A stretch of DNA of 64,000 nt from Kribbella steppae (lineage in GTDB: Bacteria > Actinomycetota > Actinomycetes > Propionibacteriales > Kribbellaceae), in the NCBI RefSeq assembly GCF_004342025.1, contig NZ_SLWN01000014.1:62001-126000 (forward strand), in the 5' to 3' direction. The notes beneath the pieces were generated by a model that saw only the letters and a list, made by a program, of their open reading frames with translations, was not told where the DNA came from and searched no databases. The position numbers were made by a program, and so were the translations under genes. Shown piece by piece: positions 15,262 through 22,820 of the stretch; within the stretch, counting starts at the first letter, position 1; each line of letters opens with the position of its first letter.

Positions 15262-16022
15262 CGCAGATCCTCCGAGAAGGCCTTGCCGGCCTGGGTGAGC
15301 AGCGGGACCGCGCGTTCGACGAGTTCCTCTGACATCCGGCCGGCCGGCCCGGAGATTGAGATCGCCAGCCGGGACGGTGCGTCGGGCACCGCGACGGCAA
15401 CACAACGGACGCCGAGCTCCTGCTCGCCCTCGTCGGTGGCGTAGCCGTGCTCCTCGGCGTTGCGCAGCTGAGCCGTGAACGCGTCCGGGTCGGTGATGGT
15501 GTTGTCGGTGTGCTTCGGCATACCGGTGCGGTGCAGCAGTTCGCGCACTTCGGCCTCCGGCAGTTTCGCGAGGATCGCCTTGCCGACGGCGGTGCAGTGC
15601 GGTAGCACCCGGCGACCCACCTCGGTGAACATCCGCATCGAGTGCCGGGACTGGACCTGCGCGAGGTACACGATCTGGTCGCCGTCGAGCATCGCCATGT
15701 TGGCCGATTCGCCCAGCTCGTCGACCAGCCTGGTCAGATGCGGACGAGCCCAGACGCTCAGCATGTGCGAGGAACTCTCGCCGAGCCGGATCAGCCGCGG
15801 GCCGAGAACGTACTGCCGGGACGGCTCCTGGCGCAGGTAGCCGAGGTCGACCAGGGTGCGGACCAGCCGGTGGATCGTCGGCAGCGGCAGACCTGAGGCC
15901 GTGGCCAGCTGGGACAGGCCCATCATCCCGCCCGCGTCGGCCATCGTCTCGAGCAGCCCGAAGGCCCGCTCGATCGACTGAACGCTGCCGGACCGGCCCT
16001 TGCCCTCGCTCTTCTCCGCCAC
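15258..16022 (-). CDS. IclR family transcriptional regulator, probable ureide-pathway repressor
   Basis: The 254-residue protein has an N-terminal winged helix (SVQSIERAFGLLETMADAGG, then LSQLATASGLPLPTIHRLVR, about residues 14-62) and a C-terminal IclR effector domain (HCTAVGKAILAKLPEAEVRE; LGVRCVAVAVPDAPSRLAIS). Such domains bind small acids; AllR of enteric bacteria, an IclR member, binds glyoxylate or allantoin. It is divergent from the DUF6986 gene and sits at one end of the purine/ureide region. A perfect TTCCG-N5-CGGAA palindrome lies 25 bp upstream of this start, and the same motif recurs before hyi and uraD. I infer it represses itself and these operons, but binding is not shown by sequence alone. 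Confidence 0.93.
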   Translation of the reverse strand: MAEKSEGKGRSGSVQSIERAFGLLETMADAGGMMGLSQLATASGLPLPTIHRLVRTLVDLGYLRQEPSRQYVLGPRLIRLGESSSHMLSVWARPHLTRLVDELGESANMAMLDGDQIVYLAQVQSRHSMRMFTEVGRRVLPHCTAVGKAILAKLPEAEVRELLHRTGMPKHTDNTITDPDAFTAQLRNAEEHGYATDEGEQELGVRCVAVAVPDAPSRLAISISGPAGRMSEELVERAVPLLTQAGKAFSEDLR

Positions 16023-16046
16023 TGAGCACCCACTCTTCTCGGCACT

Positions 16047-16126
16047 TTCCGGATCACGGAAGTTTAGCGCCAGATAGCGGACATTGCTTCTTCCGCACAG
16101 TAGATATTACTATCCGCGATACGGAA
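16047..16126. promoter_or_regulatory. Operator array (TTCCG-N5-CGGAA) between IclR and DUF6986 genes
   Basis: Two good palindromes are seen: TTCCGGATCACGGAA at 16047-16061 and ATCCGCGATACGGAA at 16112-16126. Between them are half-sites at 16068-16082 (right arm CGGAC) and 16091-16105 (left arm TTCCG). Centres are 21, 23 and 21 bp apart, so all lie on about the same DNA face. A candidate promoter TTGCTT (16084) with an 18-bp spacer and TACTAT (16108) reads toward DUF6986 and is overlapped by the last site. Confidence 0.7.
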
Positions 16127-16157
16127 ACTGCCGTCAAGATGAACGAGGTGTGCTCTC

Positions 16158-17369
16158 ATGACTCACGTGGACGATCTCGCCGGCGAACTGGATCGGCTGC
16201 TCGCCGCGGCCGATGCTGAGCTGGCCGCGCTGTACCCGGGTGATCGCGGCGTCCGGCAACCCGTGCACACCGTCTACGTGCCCGCCGACCGGTTCCACGC
16301 CGGGACCGTGCAGGAGTGGGCCGACGACGCCAAAGCCGGGGACCCGACGGAGGCACTCGACCTGCCGCCCGAGCTCTACGAACGGGTCCGGGCCAAACTC
16401 GACCGTGAGCCGATCGAGGACCTGCGCATCGACTTCGAGGACGGCTACGGCACCAGGCCCGACGAGCAGGAGGACGCCGCCGCGATCGACGCGGCCCGTG
16501 CGCTGGCGAAGACCGTCAGCGATGGCACCGCGGCGCCGTACCACGGGCTTCGGATCAAGTCCCTCGAGGCGCCGAGCCGCCGGCGCGGGCTGCGCACGCT
16601 CGACCTCTTCCTCCGCGAGTTCTCTGGTGCCCTGACCGACGGCTTCGTGATCACGCTGCCCAAGGTCACGTCGGTCGAGCAGGTCGAGGCGATGCTGCTC
16701 GTTCTGTCGACGATCGAGAAAGCGCACGCACTACCCGCCGAGTCGCTGAAGTTCGAGATCCAGATCGAGACACCGCAGGCGATCCTCGGTCCCGATGGCA
16801 GTGCTCTGGTCGCACGGATGATCCACGCCGGTGGTGGTCGGGTCACGGGTCTGCACTACGGCACCTATGACTACTCGGCTTCGCTCGGTGTCGCGGCGGC
16901 GTACCAGAGCATGGATCACCCGGTCGCCGATCACGCCAAGGACGTCATGCAGCTGGCCGCGGCGGGCACCGGCGTGTTCGTCTCCGACGGTTCGACGAAC
17001 GTTCTTCCGATTGGCGATCGCGAGGCTGTGCACGCCGCCTGGCGACTGCACTTCGGTCTGGTCCGACGATCGCTTGCCCGCGGCATCTATCAGGGCTGGG
17101 ACATGCATCCGGCCCAGCTCCCGACCCGGTACGCCGCGACGTACCTCTTCTACCGCGAGGGTCTGGAGACTGCCGGTGCTCGGCTGCGCGCGTACGTCGG
17201 CGGAGGCAACTCCGGCTACCTGGACGAGCCCGCAACGGCCGCTGCGCTGGCGAGCTACGTACTACGCGGGCTGGAGTGTGGCGCTGTCGACCCGGCTGAG
17301 GTCGACAGGCTGATCGGTGTGGACACCGCGGGACTGGCGAAGTTGGCTCGGCGACCAGTGCGGTCGTGA
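16158..17369 (+). CDS. DUF6986 family aldolase/malate-synthase-like protein
   Basis: The 403-residue protein has a phosphoenolpyruvate/citrate-lyase-type TIM barrel. The segment LRIDFEDGYGTRPDEQED resembles the acidic metal site of malate synthase (DFED) and CitE. FEIQIETPQAILGPDGS carries the second metal-binding Glu. GGGRVTGLHYGTYDYSASLG and RGIYQGWDMHPAQLPTRYAA complete the family pattern. The reaction is not established for DUF6986. Placement under the IclR-type operators and next to uraD and uricase suggests work on glyoxylate or another ureide product, perhaps condensation with an acyl-CoA. It is followed after 24 bp by the YkoF/HTH gene in the same direction, probably co-transcribed. 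Confidence 0.75.
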   Translation: MTHVDDLAGELDRLLAAADAELAALYPGDRGVRQPVHTVYVPADRFHAGTVQEWADDAKAGDPTEALDLPPELYERVRAKLDREPIEDLRIDFEDGYGTRPDEQEDAAAIDAARALAKTVSDGTAAPYHGLRIKSLEAPSRRRGLRTLDLFLREFSGALTDGFVITLPKVTSVEQVEAMLLVLSTIEKAHALPAESLKFEIQIETPQAILGPDGSALVARMIHAGGGRVTGLHYGTYDYSASLGVAAAYQSMDHPVADHAKDVMQLAAAGTGVFVSDGSTNVLPIGDREAVHAAWRLHFGLVRRSLARGIYQGWDMHPAQLPTRYAATYLFYREGLETAGARLRAYVGGGNSGYLDEPATAAALASYVLRGLECGAVDPAEVDRLIGVDTAGLAKLARRPVRS

Positions 17370-17393
17370 CCGCGTCCGGGCTAGCCTCGCGAC

Positions 17394-17861
17394 ATGCGAC
17401 TGGTAGCGGAGTTCACCACTGAGCCCTTCGATGTCGACGGGCAGGTGCCTGCCCATGCGACCCAGGCGCTGGAGGCTGCTCAGGCGGCAGGACTCGACTG
17501 CGAGTTCGGACCGTTGGGCACGTCGGTCCGCGGTGAACAAGAGCAGTTGCTGCCGGCGCTGACCGGCGTACTGGAGGCCGCCTTCGCGAACGGTGCCAGC
17601 CAGGTCACCCTGCAGGTACGGCGTGATGGCGTCAGACTGCCGCGCAGCGGTGGCGGCGGGGTGAATGCGCTGCTGGCGGAGGTTGCCGCGGAGCTCGGCG
17701 GACCGTTGAGTGGATTGTCCAGGGGTGACAAGCAGCGGGCTGTCCTGCTGCTCGAGGCCAAGGGAGCGTTCGAGTATCGCAAGTCGGCGGAGATCGTGGC
17801 GGAGGCCCTCGGCGTCACCCGCTTCACCGTCTACAACTACCTGAACAGGGCGCGCGACTGA
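17394..17861 (+). CDS. YkoF-like domain fused to a helix-turn-helix; probable regulator
   Basis: The first ~85 residues resemble the thiamine-binding YkoF/MTH1187 ferredoxin-like fold: MRLVAEFTTEPFDVDG, then HATQALEAAQAAGLDCEFGP, EQEQLLPALTGVLEAAFANG and ASQVTLQVRRDG. The C-terminal ~50 residues form a Fis/PucR-like helix-turn-helix (GDKQRAVLLLEAKGAFEYRK, then IVAEALGVTRFTVYNYLNRA). A two-domain protein of this kind would read a small ligand and bind DNA. The total is 155 residues. It sits between DUF6986 and the uraD operon, and its stop precedes the uraD promoter. Whether the ligand is thiamine, a ureide or a purine is unknown. Confidence 0.7.
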   Translation: MRLVAEFTTEPFDVDGQVPAHATQALEAAQAAGLDCEFGPLGTSVRGEQEQLLPALTGVLEAAFANGASQVTLQVRRDGVRLPRSGGGGVNALLAEVAAELGGPLSGLSRGDKQRAVLLLEAKGAFEYRKSAEIVAEALGVTRFTVYNYLNRARD

Positions 17862-17877
17862 GAAATTCAACAAACTG

Positions 17878-17940
17878 TTGACGCAGTGCTTGGGTGCGTG
17901 CCACTCTCGTCATACGGAAATTTGATTTCGTCATTCGAGA
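17878..17940. promoter_or_regulatory. Promoter and paired operator sites upstream of uraD
   Basis: TTGACG (17878-17883) with an 18-bp spacer gives a weak -10 CACTCT at 17902. Two degenerate forms of the TTCCG-N5-CGGAA motif follow: TCTCG-TCATA-CGGAA (17905-17919) and TTTCG-TCATT-CGAGA (17926-17940), centres 21 bp apart. The outer arms TCTCG and CGAGA are exact complements, so the pair is also one long dyad. Likely bound by the IclR regulator. Confidence 0.55.
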
Positions 17941-17951
17941 AGGTGTGATCC

Positions 17952-18443
17952 GTGGATCTGCAGGAGTTCAACTCCGCTCCGGACGACCGGCTGCGCCCGC
18001 TGCTGGCCGCCTGCTGCGACGTCCCCCGCTGGGTCGACGGCATCCTCGCCGGCCGCCCGTACGGCGATGTCGAGGCGCTGACCCAGACAGCGGACAAGGT
18101 CTCGCGGGAGCTCGACGCCAGTGAAGTCGAGCGGGCTCTGGCCGCCCACCCGCGGATCGGCGACCGGGCTTCCGGCGCCGGCACCGAGGCGGCCTGGTCG
18201 CGCAACGAGCAGTCCGGGGTCGGCGACGACCCCGAGGTCCGCGCGGCGCTCGCGGCCGGCAATCGCGAGTACGAGGAGCGGTTCGGCCGCGTCTTCCTGA
18301 TCTGCGCGACCGGCCTGTCGGCGCAGGAGATGCTGACGAGCCTGCGCCAACGACTGACACATGACGAGCTCGCCGAGGCGGCCGTCGTCCAGGAAGAACT
18401 CCGGAAGATCGCACTCCTTCGGCTGGCAAAGGTTGTCTCATGA
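17952..18443 (+). CDS. uraD: 2-oxo-4-hydroxy-4-carboxy-5-ureidoimidazoline (OHCU) decarboxylase
   Basis: The enzyme decarboxylates OHCU to S-allantoin, the last step of uricolysis. At 163 residues it is the usual size. The catalytic His is present in LAAHPRIGD, and SRNEQSG supplies the conserved Ser/Glu/Gln triplet; the C-terminal signature is EYEERFGRVFLICATG followed by RKIALLRLAK. Start is GTG with GAAGG 8 nt upstream. The stop overlaps the HIU hydrolase start as ATGA. Together with the next genes it forms the uraD-HIU hydrolase-uricase-deaminase unit behind a probable IclR-controlled promoter. This copy keeps its active-site residues, unlike the OHCU-like domain fused to the permease at 29010. 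Confidence 0.95.
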   Translation: MDLQEFNSAPDDRLRPLLAACCDVPRWVDGILAGRPYGDVEALTQTADKVSRELDASEVERALAAHPRIGDRASGAGTEAAWSRNEQSGVGDDPEVRAALAAGNREYEERFGRVFLICATGLSAQEMLTSLRQRLTHDELAEAAVVQEELRKIALLRLAKVVS

Positions 18444-18772
18444 GCTCTGTAAGCACACACGTTCTCGACACCGGGGTCGGGCAGCCCGCCGCTGGTGTGC
18501 CGGTTCGGCTGTCCAGGATCACCGACGGCCGGGACGACGTACTCGTCGGATCCGGTACGACGGATGCCGACGGCCGGATCACCGACTTCGAACCGGGGCT
18601 CCAGCCTGGGAAGTATCAGCTGTGGTTCGACATCGCCACCTACGCGGAGGCGTCCGGCCAGAGCATCTTCTTCCCTGAGGTCACCGTGACCTTCACGATC
18701 TCCGACGAGCGGCACCACCACGTCCCGCTGCTGCTCAGCCCGTTCGCCTATTCCACCTATCGAGGGAGCTGA
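18440..18772 (+). CDS. uraH: 5-hydroxyisourate hydrolase (transthyretin-like)
   Basis: The 110-residue protein hydrolyses 5-hydroxyisourate, the product of uricase, to OHCU. Signature residues are intact: the first active-site His in STHVLDTGVGQPA, an Arg in PVRLSRI, the second His in ERHHHVPLLLSPFAYSTYRGS-type tail, which ends with the diagnostic YRGS. The family is cytoplasmic and tetrameric. ATG overlaps the uraD stop; the uricase starts 3 bp after this stop. The gene order uraD-uraH-uricase means all three enzymes of urate to allantoin conversion are made from one message. Confidence 0.96.
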   Translation: MSSVSTHVLDTGVGQPAAGVPVRLSRITDGRDDVLVGSGTTDADGRITDFEPGLQPGKYQLWFDIATYAEASGQSIFFPEVTVTFTISDERHHHVPLLLSPFAYSTYRGS

Positions 18773-18775
18773 CCC

Positions 18776-19681
18776 ATGGCCATCCACCTGGGCGCCAACC
18801 AGTACGGCAAGGCCGAGAGCCGGGTCGTTCGCATCTACCGTGACTCGCCGCGCCACCAGATCCGCGACCTGAACGTCTCGTCCGCCCTGCGCGGACACTT
18901 CGAGGACGCGCACACCACTGGCGACCAGAGCGAGGTCCTGCCGACCGACACCCAGAAGAACACCGCGTTCGCCTTCGCCAAGGAGAAGGGCGTCGGCGCG
19001 ATCGAGGACTACGCGCTGACGCTCGGCGGTCACTTCATCGACTCCGCCGCGGCCGCCGAGGGCGCCCGGGTCGAGGTCGAGGAGTACACCTGGGAGCGGA
19101 TCCCGGTCGACGGCGAGGGGCACGACCACTCGTTCGTCCGGGCCGGCAGCGGCGTCCGTACGACGGTGGTCAACGTCGAGGGCCGTGGTGACGAGCGGAG
19201 GGCGTACGTCGTCTCCGGCATCCGCGACCTGGTCGTGCTCAAGTCCACCGGGTCGGAGTTCCACGGCTTCCTCAAGGACAAGTACACGACGCTGCCGGAG
19301 ACGAACGACCGCATCCTCGCGACGTCGCTGGTCGCCCGGTGGCGCTACGACCACACCGAGGTCGACTGGGACAAGTCGTACGACGAGATCAAGACGCTGC
19401 TGCTGGAGCAGTTCGCCAAGATCCACAGCCTCGCGCTGCAGCAGACCCTGTACGGGATGGGTGAAGCGGTGCTCGAGCGGCACCCCGAGGTCGCGGAGAT
19501 CAAGTTCTCGGCGCCGAACAAGCACCACTTCCTGGTCGACCTGAGCCCGTTCGGGCTGGAGAATCCGAACGAGGTGTTCATCGCCGCGGACCGCCCGTAC
19601 GGCCTGATCGAGGCGACCGTCGTCCGCGATGACGCCTCTGACGCCGGCAGCGCGTGGCACGCCGTACCAGGCTTCGTGTAG
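18776..19681 (+). CDS. Urate oxidase (uricase)
   Basis: The cofactor-free enzyme oxidises urate with O2 to 5-hydroxyisourate and H2O2. At 301 residues it has both T-fold halves. Catalytic Lys is in NQYGKAESRV and Thr in LPTDTQKNTAFAFA. SLALQQTLYGMG contains the substrate-binding Gln region, and FSAPNKHHFLVDLS has the Asn/His motif of the oxygen site. No peroxisomal or secretion signal exists, so it is cytoplasmic. The hydrogen peroxide needs a catalase encoded elsewhere. It lies 3 bp after the HIU hydrolase gene. A short gap with a 31-codon ORF separates it from the deaminase. Confidence 0.96.
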   Translation: MAIHLGANQYGKAESRVVRIYRDSPRHQIRDLNVSSALRGHFEDAHTTGDQSEVLPTDTQKNTAFAFAKEKGVGAIEDYALTLGGHFIDSAAAAEGARVEVEEYTWERIPVDGEGHDHSFVRAGSGVRTTVVNVEGRGDERRAYVVSGIRDLVVLKSTGSEFHGFLKDKYTTLPETNDRILATSLVARWRYDHTEVDWDKSYDEIKTLLLEQFAKIHSLALQQTLYGMGEAVLERHPEVAEIKFSAPNKHHFLVDLSPFGLENPNEVFIAADRPYGLIEATVVRDDASDAGSAWHAVPGFV

Positions 19682-19701
19682 GAACCTCCAACTGCAGGGT
19701 G

Positions 19702-19797
19702 ATGGACCGGCTGAAGTTCGTGTTCGCTGCCGGTGACGGCGGCTCGGTGGCCGAGTTGACTGACCTCACATCCCCGTGTGGACAGGACATTCAATGA
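19702..19797 (+). CDS. Possible 31-codon ORF coupled to the deaminase start
   Basis: An ATG at 19702 opens 31 codons (beginning MDRLKFVFAAGDGGSVAEL) that end in a TGA overlapping the deaminase ATG as ATGA. This would couple translation across the 112-bp gap after the uricase gene. No family is recognised, and it may be chance or a remnant of a deleted gene. Confidence 0.25.
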   Translation: MDRLKFVFAAGDGGSVAELTDLTSPCGQDIQ

Positions 19798-21155
19798 GTA
19801 CAGAGCCGATCGTCATCGACGGAGCGACCGTGGTCACCCTCGACCGGGAGCGACGCGAACTTGCCACCGGTCACGTGGTTGCTAAAGGCAACCGCATCGT
19901 CGCTGTCGGTGCCGGGCCAGCACCGGCATACGACGGTGCCCGCGTGATCGACGGTCGTGGCTGTCTGGTCACGCCGGGGTTCGTCAACACGCACCAGCAC
20001 CTCTACCAGTGGGCGACCCGCGGTCTCGCCGTCGATGCGACCCTGTTCGGATGGCTGACCACGCTCTACCCGGTGTGGGCGGGTATCGACGACGAGTCCG
20101 TCCACGTGGCCGCACAAGCCGCGTTGGCCCAGCTCGCGCGCACCGGTTGCACGACCGCGGCCGATCACCACTACGTCTTTCCCCGGGACAGCAAGGACGT
20201 GCTCGAGGCCGAGATCCTCGCCGCCTCACAGGTCGGGATGCGGTTCCACCCGGCGCGCGGATCGATGGATCTCGGCCAGAAGGACGGCGGGCTGCCGCCG
20301 GACTCGGTGGTCGAGGACCGCGACGAGATCCTGGCCGCGACCGAGGCCGCGATCAACCGCTGGCACGATCCCAGCCCGGACTCGATGCTGCAGATCGTGG
20401 TCGCACCCTGCTCACCGTTCAGCGTCACCGGCGAACTCATGCGCGACGCCGCCGAACTGGCCCGCCGCAAGGGCGTCCGGATGCACACCCACCTGGCCGA
20501 GACCACCGACGAATCCGATTACTGCCGCGAACACTTCGGCTCCACGCCATTGGAGTACGCCGCTGAACTCGGCTGGACGGGGTCGGACGTGTGGTTCGCG
20601 CACGGCATCCACTTCGACGACTCCGAGATCCAGCAGTTGGGTCAGTCGGGAACCGGCGTCGCACACTGCCCGAGCTCCAACGCCCGTCTCGGTGCCGGGA
20701 TCGCGCGGGCCGCAGACCTGCGGGCTGCCGGTAGCCCGGTCGGTCTCGGCGTGGATGGTGCCGCGAGCAACGAAGCCGCGAGCCTGATCGAGGAGATGCG
20801 CCACGCGCTGCTGTTCGCCCGTGCACGTGGCGGCCCCGAGGCGATGGACGTCCGCACCGCGCTGGACATGGCGACCCTCGACGGCGCTCGCATCCTGGGC
20901 CGCGAGAACGAGATCGGCTCGCTGGAGGTGGGCAAGCTCGCCGACCTCGCCGTCTGGCGCCTAGACACCCTCGCCCACGCCGGCATCGCCGACCCGGTCG
21001 CCGCATTGGTCCTCGGTACGCCGCCGCCACTCGAACTCCTCCTGGTCAACGGTCGCCCAATCGTCGAGCACGACAGGGTCATCACCGTCGACGAGTCGGA
21101 CCTCGCGCTCCAGGTAACCAAGGTCCAGAAACACCTACTCGCCAAGGCCGGCTGA
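19794..21155 (+). CDS. 8-oxoguanine deaminase (amidohydrolase)
   Basis: The 453-residue amidohydrolase resembles characterised 8-oxoguanine deaminases, which convert 8-oxoguanine to urate. Metal ligands are visible in order: HQHLYQWATRG (HxH), MHTHLAETTDE, WFAHGIHFDD and GVDGAASNEAASLIEEMRHA, which carries the catalytic Asp. The HCPSSNARLGAG segment and LGRENEIGSLEVGKLADLAV are typical of the ATZ/TRZ subgroup. It directly follows uricase, which would consume the urate formed. ATG at 19794 has AGGA 8 nt upstream; the GTG six codons earlier is less likely. Hydroxydechloroatrazine-type substrates cannot be excluded, but the setting favours oxidised guanine. Confidence 0.88.
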   Translation: MSTEPIVIDGATVVTLDRERRELATGHVVAKGNRIVAVGAGPAPAYDGARVIDGRGCLVTPGFVNTHQHLYQWATRGLAVDATLFGWLTTLYPVWAGIDDESVHVAAQAALAQLARTGCTTAADHHYVFPRDSKDVLEAEILAASQVGMRFHPARGSMDLGQKDGGLPPDSVVEDRDEILAATEAAINRWHDPSPDSMLQIVVAPCSPFSVTGELMRDAAELARRKGVRMHTHLAETTDESDYCREHFGSTPLEYAAELGWTGSDVWFAHGIHFDDSEIQQLGQSGTGVAHCPSSNARLGAGIARAADLRAAGSPVGLGVDGAASNEAASLIEEMRHALLFARARGGPEAMDVRTALDMATLDGARILGRENEIGSLEVGKLADLAVWRLDTLAHAGIADPVAALVLGTPPPLELLLVNGRPIVEHDRVITVDESDLALQVTKVQKHLLAKAG

Positions 21156-21210
21156 GCACCCTCGCAACCGACGACGCCACTCACCTACGCCGAGGTCACC
21201 GAGGTTCGAC

Positions 21211-21240
21211 GCCGGCGAGCGGCGGCGCGCCGCTCCCGGC
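21211..21240. terminator. Bidirectional hairpin terminator
   Basis: GCCGG-C-GAGCGGCG pairs with CGCCGCTC-CCGGC through a GCG loop, giving 13 paired bases and one bulged C. It lies between the convergent deaminase and phosphotransferase genes, 5 bp from the latter's stop. No T-tract is present, as is common in actinobacteria. Confidence 0.6.
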
Positions 21241-21244
21241 GAAG

Positions 21245-22219
21245 TCAGCCGAGGCAGGAGGCGGCGAGGTGGCGGAGGTGGGTGACGACTTGTGGGAAGG
21301 ACTGGAGGTCCTGGCTTGTGAGGGCAGCCAGGTCCTGACCTTCCATCCAGCCTGGTGCGGGCTCCTTGCCGACTTGAACGTCCAGCTGTTCGGCGAGGTG
21401 GCACAGCCGGAGCGAGACCTTGCGGAGAAAGAGGTCGTCGCCGATCGGGGCCAGTACACCGCCCGAGTCGACGTACTCCTGAAGAATGCGGGAGATCCGG
21501 TCCGGGTCGTCACCGCCGAAACTCGCCGCAGCACGGCCGATCTCCAGAGTGGCACTCTCACACGCCACGCTCTCCCAGTCGATCAGCACGGGGCCCTCGG
21601 ACGAGACCAGGACGTTGTACGGCTCGAGGTCGCCGTGGCTCCGTACCTGGTCGCCGGCTGCGTCGAAGGCGGCCTTGATCGCCTGGCCCAGTTCGTCGAA
21701 GAAGCCGACCTGTCGACGGAGAGCATCAGCCCACTGCTTGCCCTGGCTCCGGCCAAGCAGTGCCCACTCCTCCCAGCGATCGCGCGGGAAGACTCCCCAC
21801 CAACGCCATTCGGGCTGCTCGTCGGTCAGCGGCATGAGCCGGTGTAAAGCCGCAACGACCCGGCCGAGCCATGGCGCCACGTCGTCGGCATCAGTGAGCG
21901 TGCGGTGGTCGATCCAGTCGTACAGGCGAATGGTGCCGAAGTCGTCCACCCGGGCTGCGTACCCGAAGACGGGGTCCCGCGGTTCGATCGGCCGTGCGAT
22001 TGGCAGGCCCTGCGAGAGTGCGGCCGACTCCAGCGCCATGCCTTGCTCGATGCGCGTCCACCACGGCGGGTCTTCGAGGCCCCACAGCCGCTTGACGAGA
22101 TAGTCGGCCGAGCCTGTCCGAAGACGCCAGGTCTCGAAGCTGGTGTGCTGGACCGGCGTCAGAGACTCGATCGGTCGTCCGAGCCCGAAGGCCTTGGCAA
22201 TGGATTCCACCCGAGGCAT
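21245..22219 (-). CDS. Aminoglycoside phosphotransferase (APH) family kinase-like protein
   Basis: The 324-residue protein has a kinase-like fold of the APH/choline kinase family. The catalytic loop is RSHGDLEPYNVLVSSEGP with the HGDxxxxN motif, and LIDWESVACESATLEIGRA provides the metal-binding acidic site (the usual D is in IDWE). The N-lobe includes FETWRLRTGSADYLVKRLWG with the ATP-site Lys. Members phosphorylate small alcohols, sugars or antibiotics; many stand-alone actinobacterial copies are not resistance enzymes. There is no regulator or partner next to it. It converges on the deaminase gene over a hairpin terminator. The substrate is unassigned. Confidence 0.85.
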   Translation of the reverse strand: MPRVESIAKAFGLGRPIESLTPVQHTSFETWRLRTGSADYLVKRLWGLEDPPWWTRIEQGMALESAALSQGLPIARPIEPRDPVFGYAARVDDFGTIRLYDWIDHRTLTDADDVAPWLGRVVAALHRLMPLTDEQPEWRWWGVFPRDRWEEWALLGRSQGKQWADALRRQVGFFDELGQAIKAAFDAAGDQVRSHGDLEPYNVLVSSEGPVLIDWESVACESATLEIGRAAASFGGDDPDRISRILQEYVDSGGVLAPIGDDLFLRKVSLRLCHLAEQLDVQVGKEPAPGWMEGQDLAALTSQDLQSFPQVVTHLRHLAASCLG

Positions 22220-22313
22220 TCTCCCGGGCGCCTTGAGCGGACGGACGGCCGGTCGACCGCCTAGTTGCTTATGGCAACGCGGCGGTCACCCGACCGTGGC
22301 GTGTCCGGAAAGA

Positions 22314-22502
22314 CTATCCGCGGCCGCCGTCGCGCCCAGAAGCCTTCTTTGTTTCCGGTGAGTCCCAGCGGCCGCCTTTGTCCTCGACGTTCTTTGCCGC
22401 CTTGAGGTGGCCGGTTTCTTTGAGCTTTGCGACGACCTTGGGGTGGGCTTCCATCAGCTCCATCGCCTTCTTCATCGCCGCGTCGTCTTTTTTCTTGCTC
22501 AA
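22314..22502 (-). CDS. Small charged hypothetical protein, 62 aa
   Basis: The 62-residue product is lysine-rich and mostly helical (SKKKDDAAMKKAMELMEAHP, then KVVAKLKETGHLKAAKNVED), with a glycine-rich tail. Clean codon bias and an ATG preceded by AGGAGCTGAG on the minus strand support it as real. No family is recognised. It stands between the phosphotransferase gene and a decayed region. Confidence 0.5.
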   Translation of the reverse strand: MSKKKDDAAMKKAMELMEAHPKVVAKLKETGHLKAAKNVEDKGGRWDSPETKKASGRDGGRG

Positions 22503-22598
22503 CTCAGCTCCTGTGCAAGTTCGAGGTGAGGCCGTGCGCGACCTCGTGGTTTACGTTGCGAGATCTTCGCATCGTGTCGGGTCACCACATGTGTCTCG

Positions 22599-22745
22599 CA
22601 GTGGCAGCATCGGTTGCTGCCTCGGCTCGCCGACCTGACCTCTGACGACTACTTCTGGCAGCTGGTTCCCGGCCGTTGGAGATCAGCCGGCGGGAAGCGA
22701 CCTCGGGGCCGACGTCACTCGAGGCGGGAGATTCCCTGGGACTTC
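22599..22745 (+). pseudogene. Fragment of a DinB-family gene
   Basis: The frame from 22599 reads QWQHRLLPRLADLTSDDYFW, then QLVPGRW. This is the recognisable HQLxPRLxxLTDxEYxWxPxPGxW opening of DinB-like proteins. After W the match continues only in another frame (ISRREATSGPTSLEAGDS), which implies a frameshift; the next stop follows soon, and the remaining two thirds of the family are absent. It has no start codon. The 318 bp from 22503 to 22820 hold nothing else I can support. Confidence 0.6.
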
Positions 22746-22820
22746 GGTGAAGCATCAGCATCCGCGTTGCGCTGCCGCGGGACGTCGTTCGCCCCGCGGC
22801 CACCAGGGGCTTCACAGGAC

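Noticed and set aside
14038..16029. 663-codon minus-strand open frame across fgd and the IclR gene
   Set aside because: It is the antisense/other-frame shadow of fgd (+) and iclR (-); composition is Arg/Gly/Asp-rich without family motifs.
21245..22219. Antibiotic resistance gene
   Set aside because: The APH fold is clear, but no match to a specific resistance enzyme can be stated from sequence alone.
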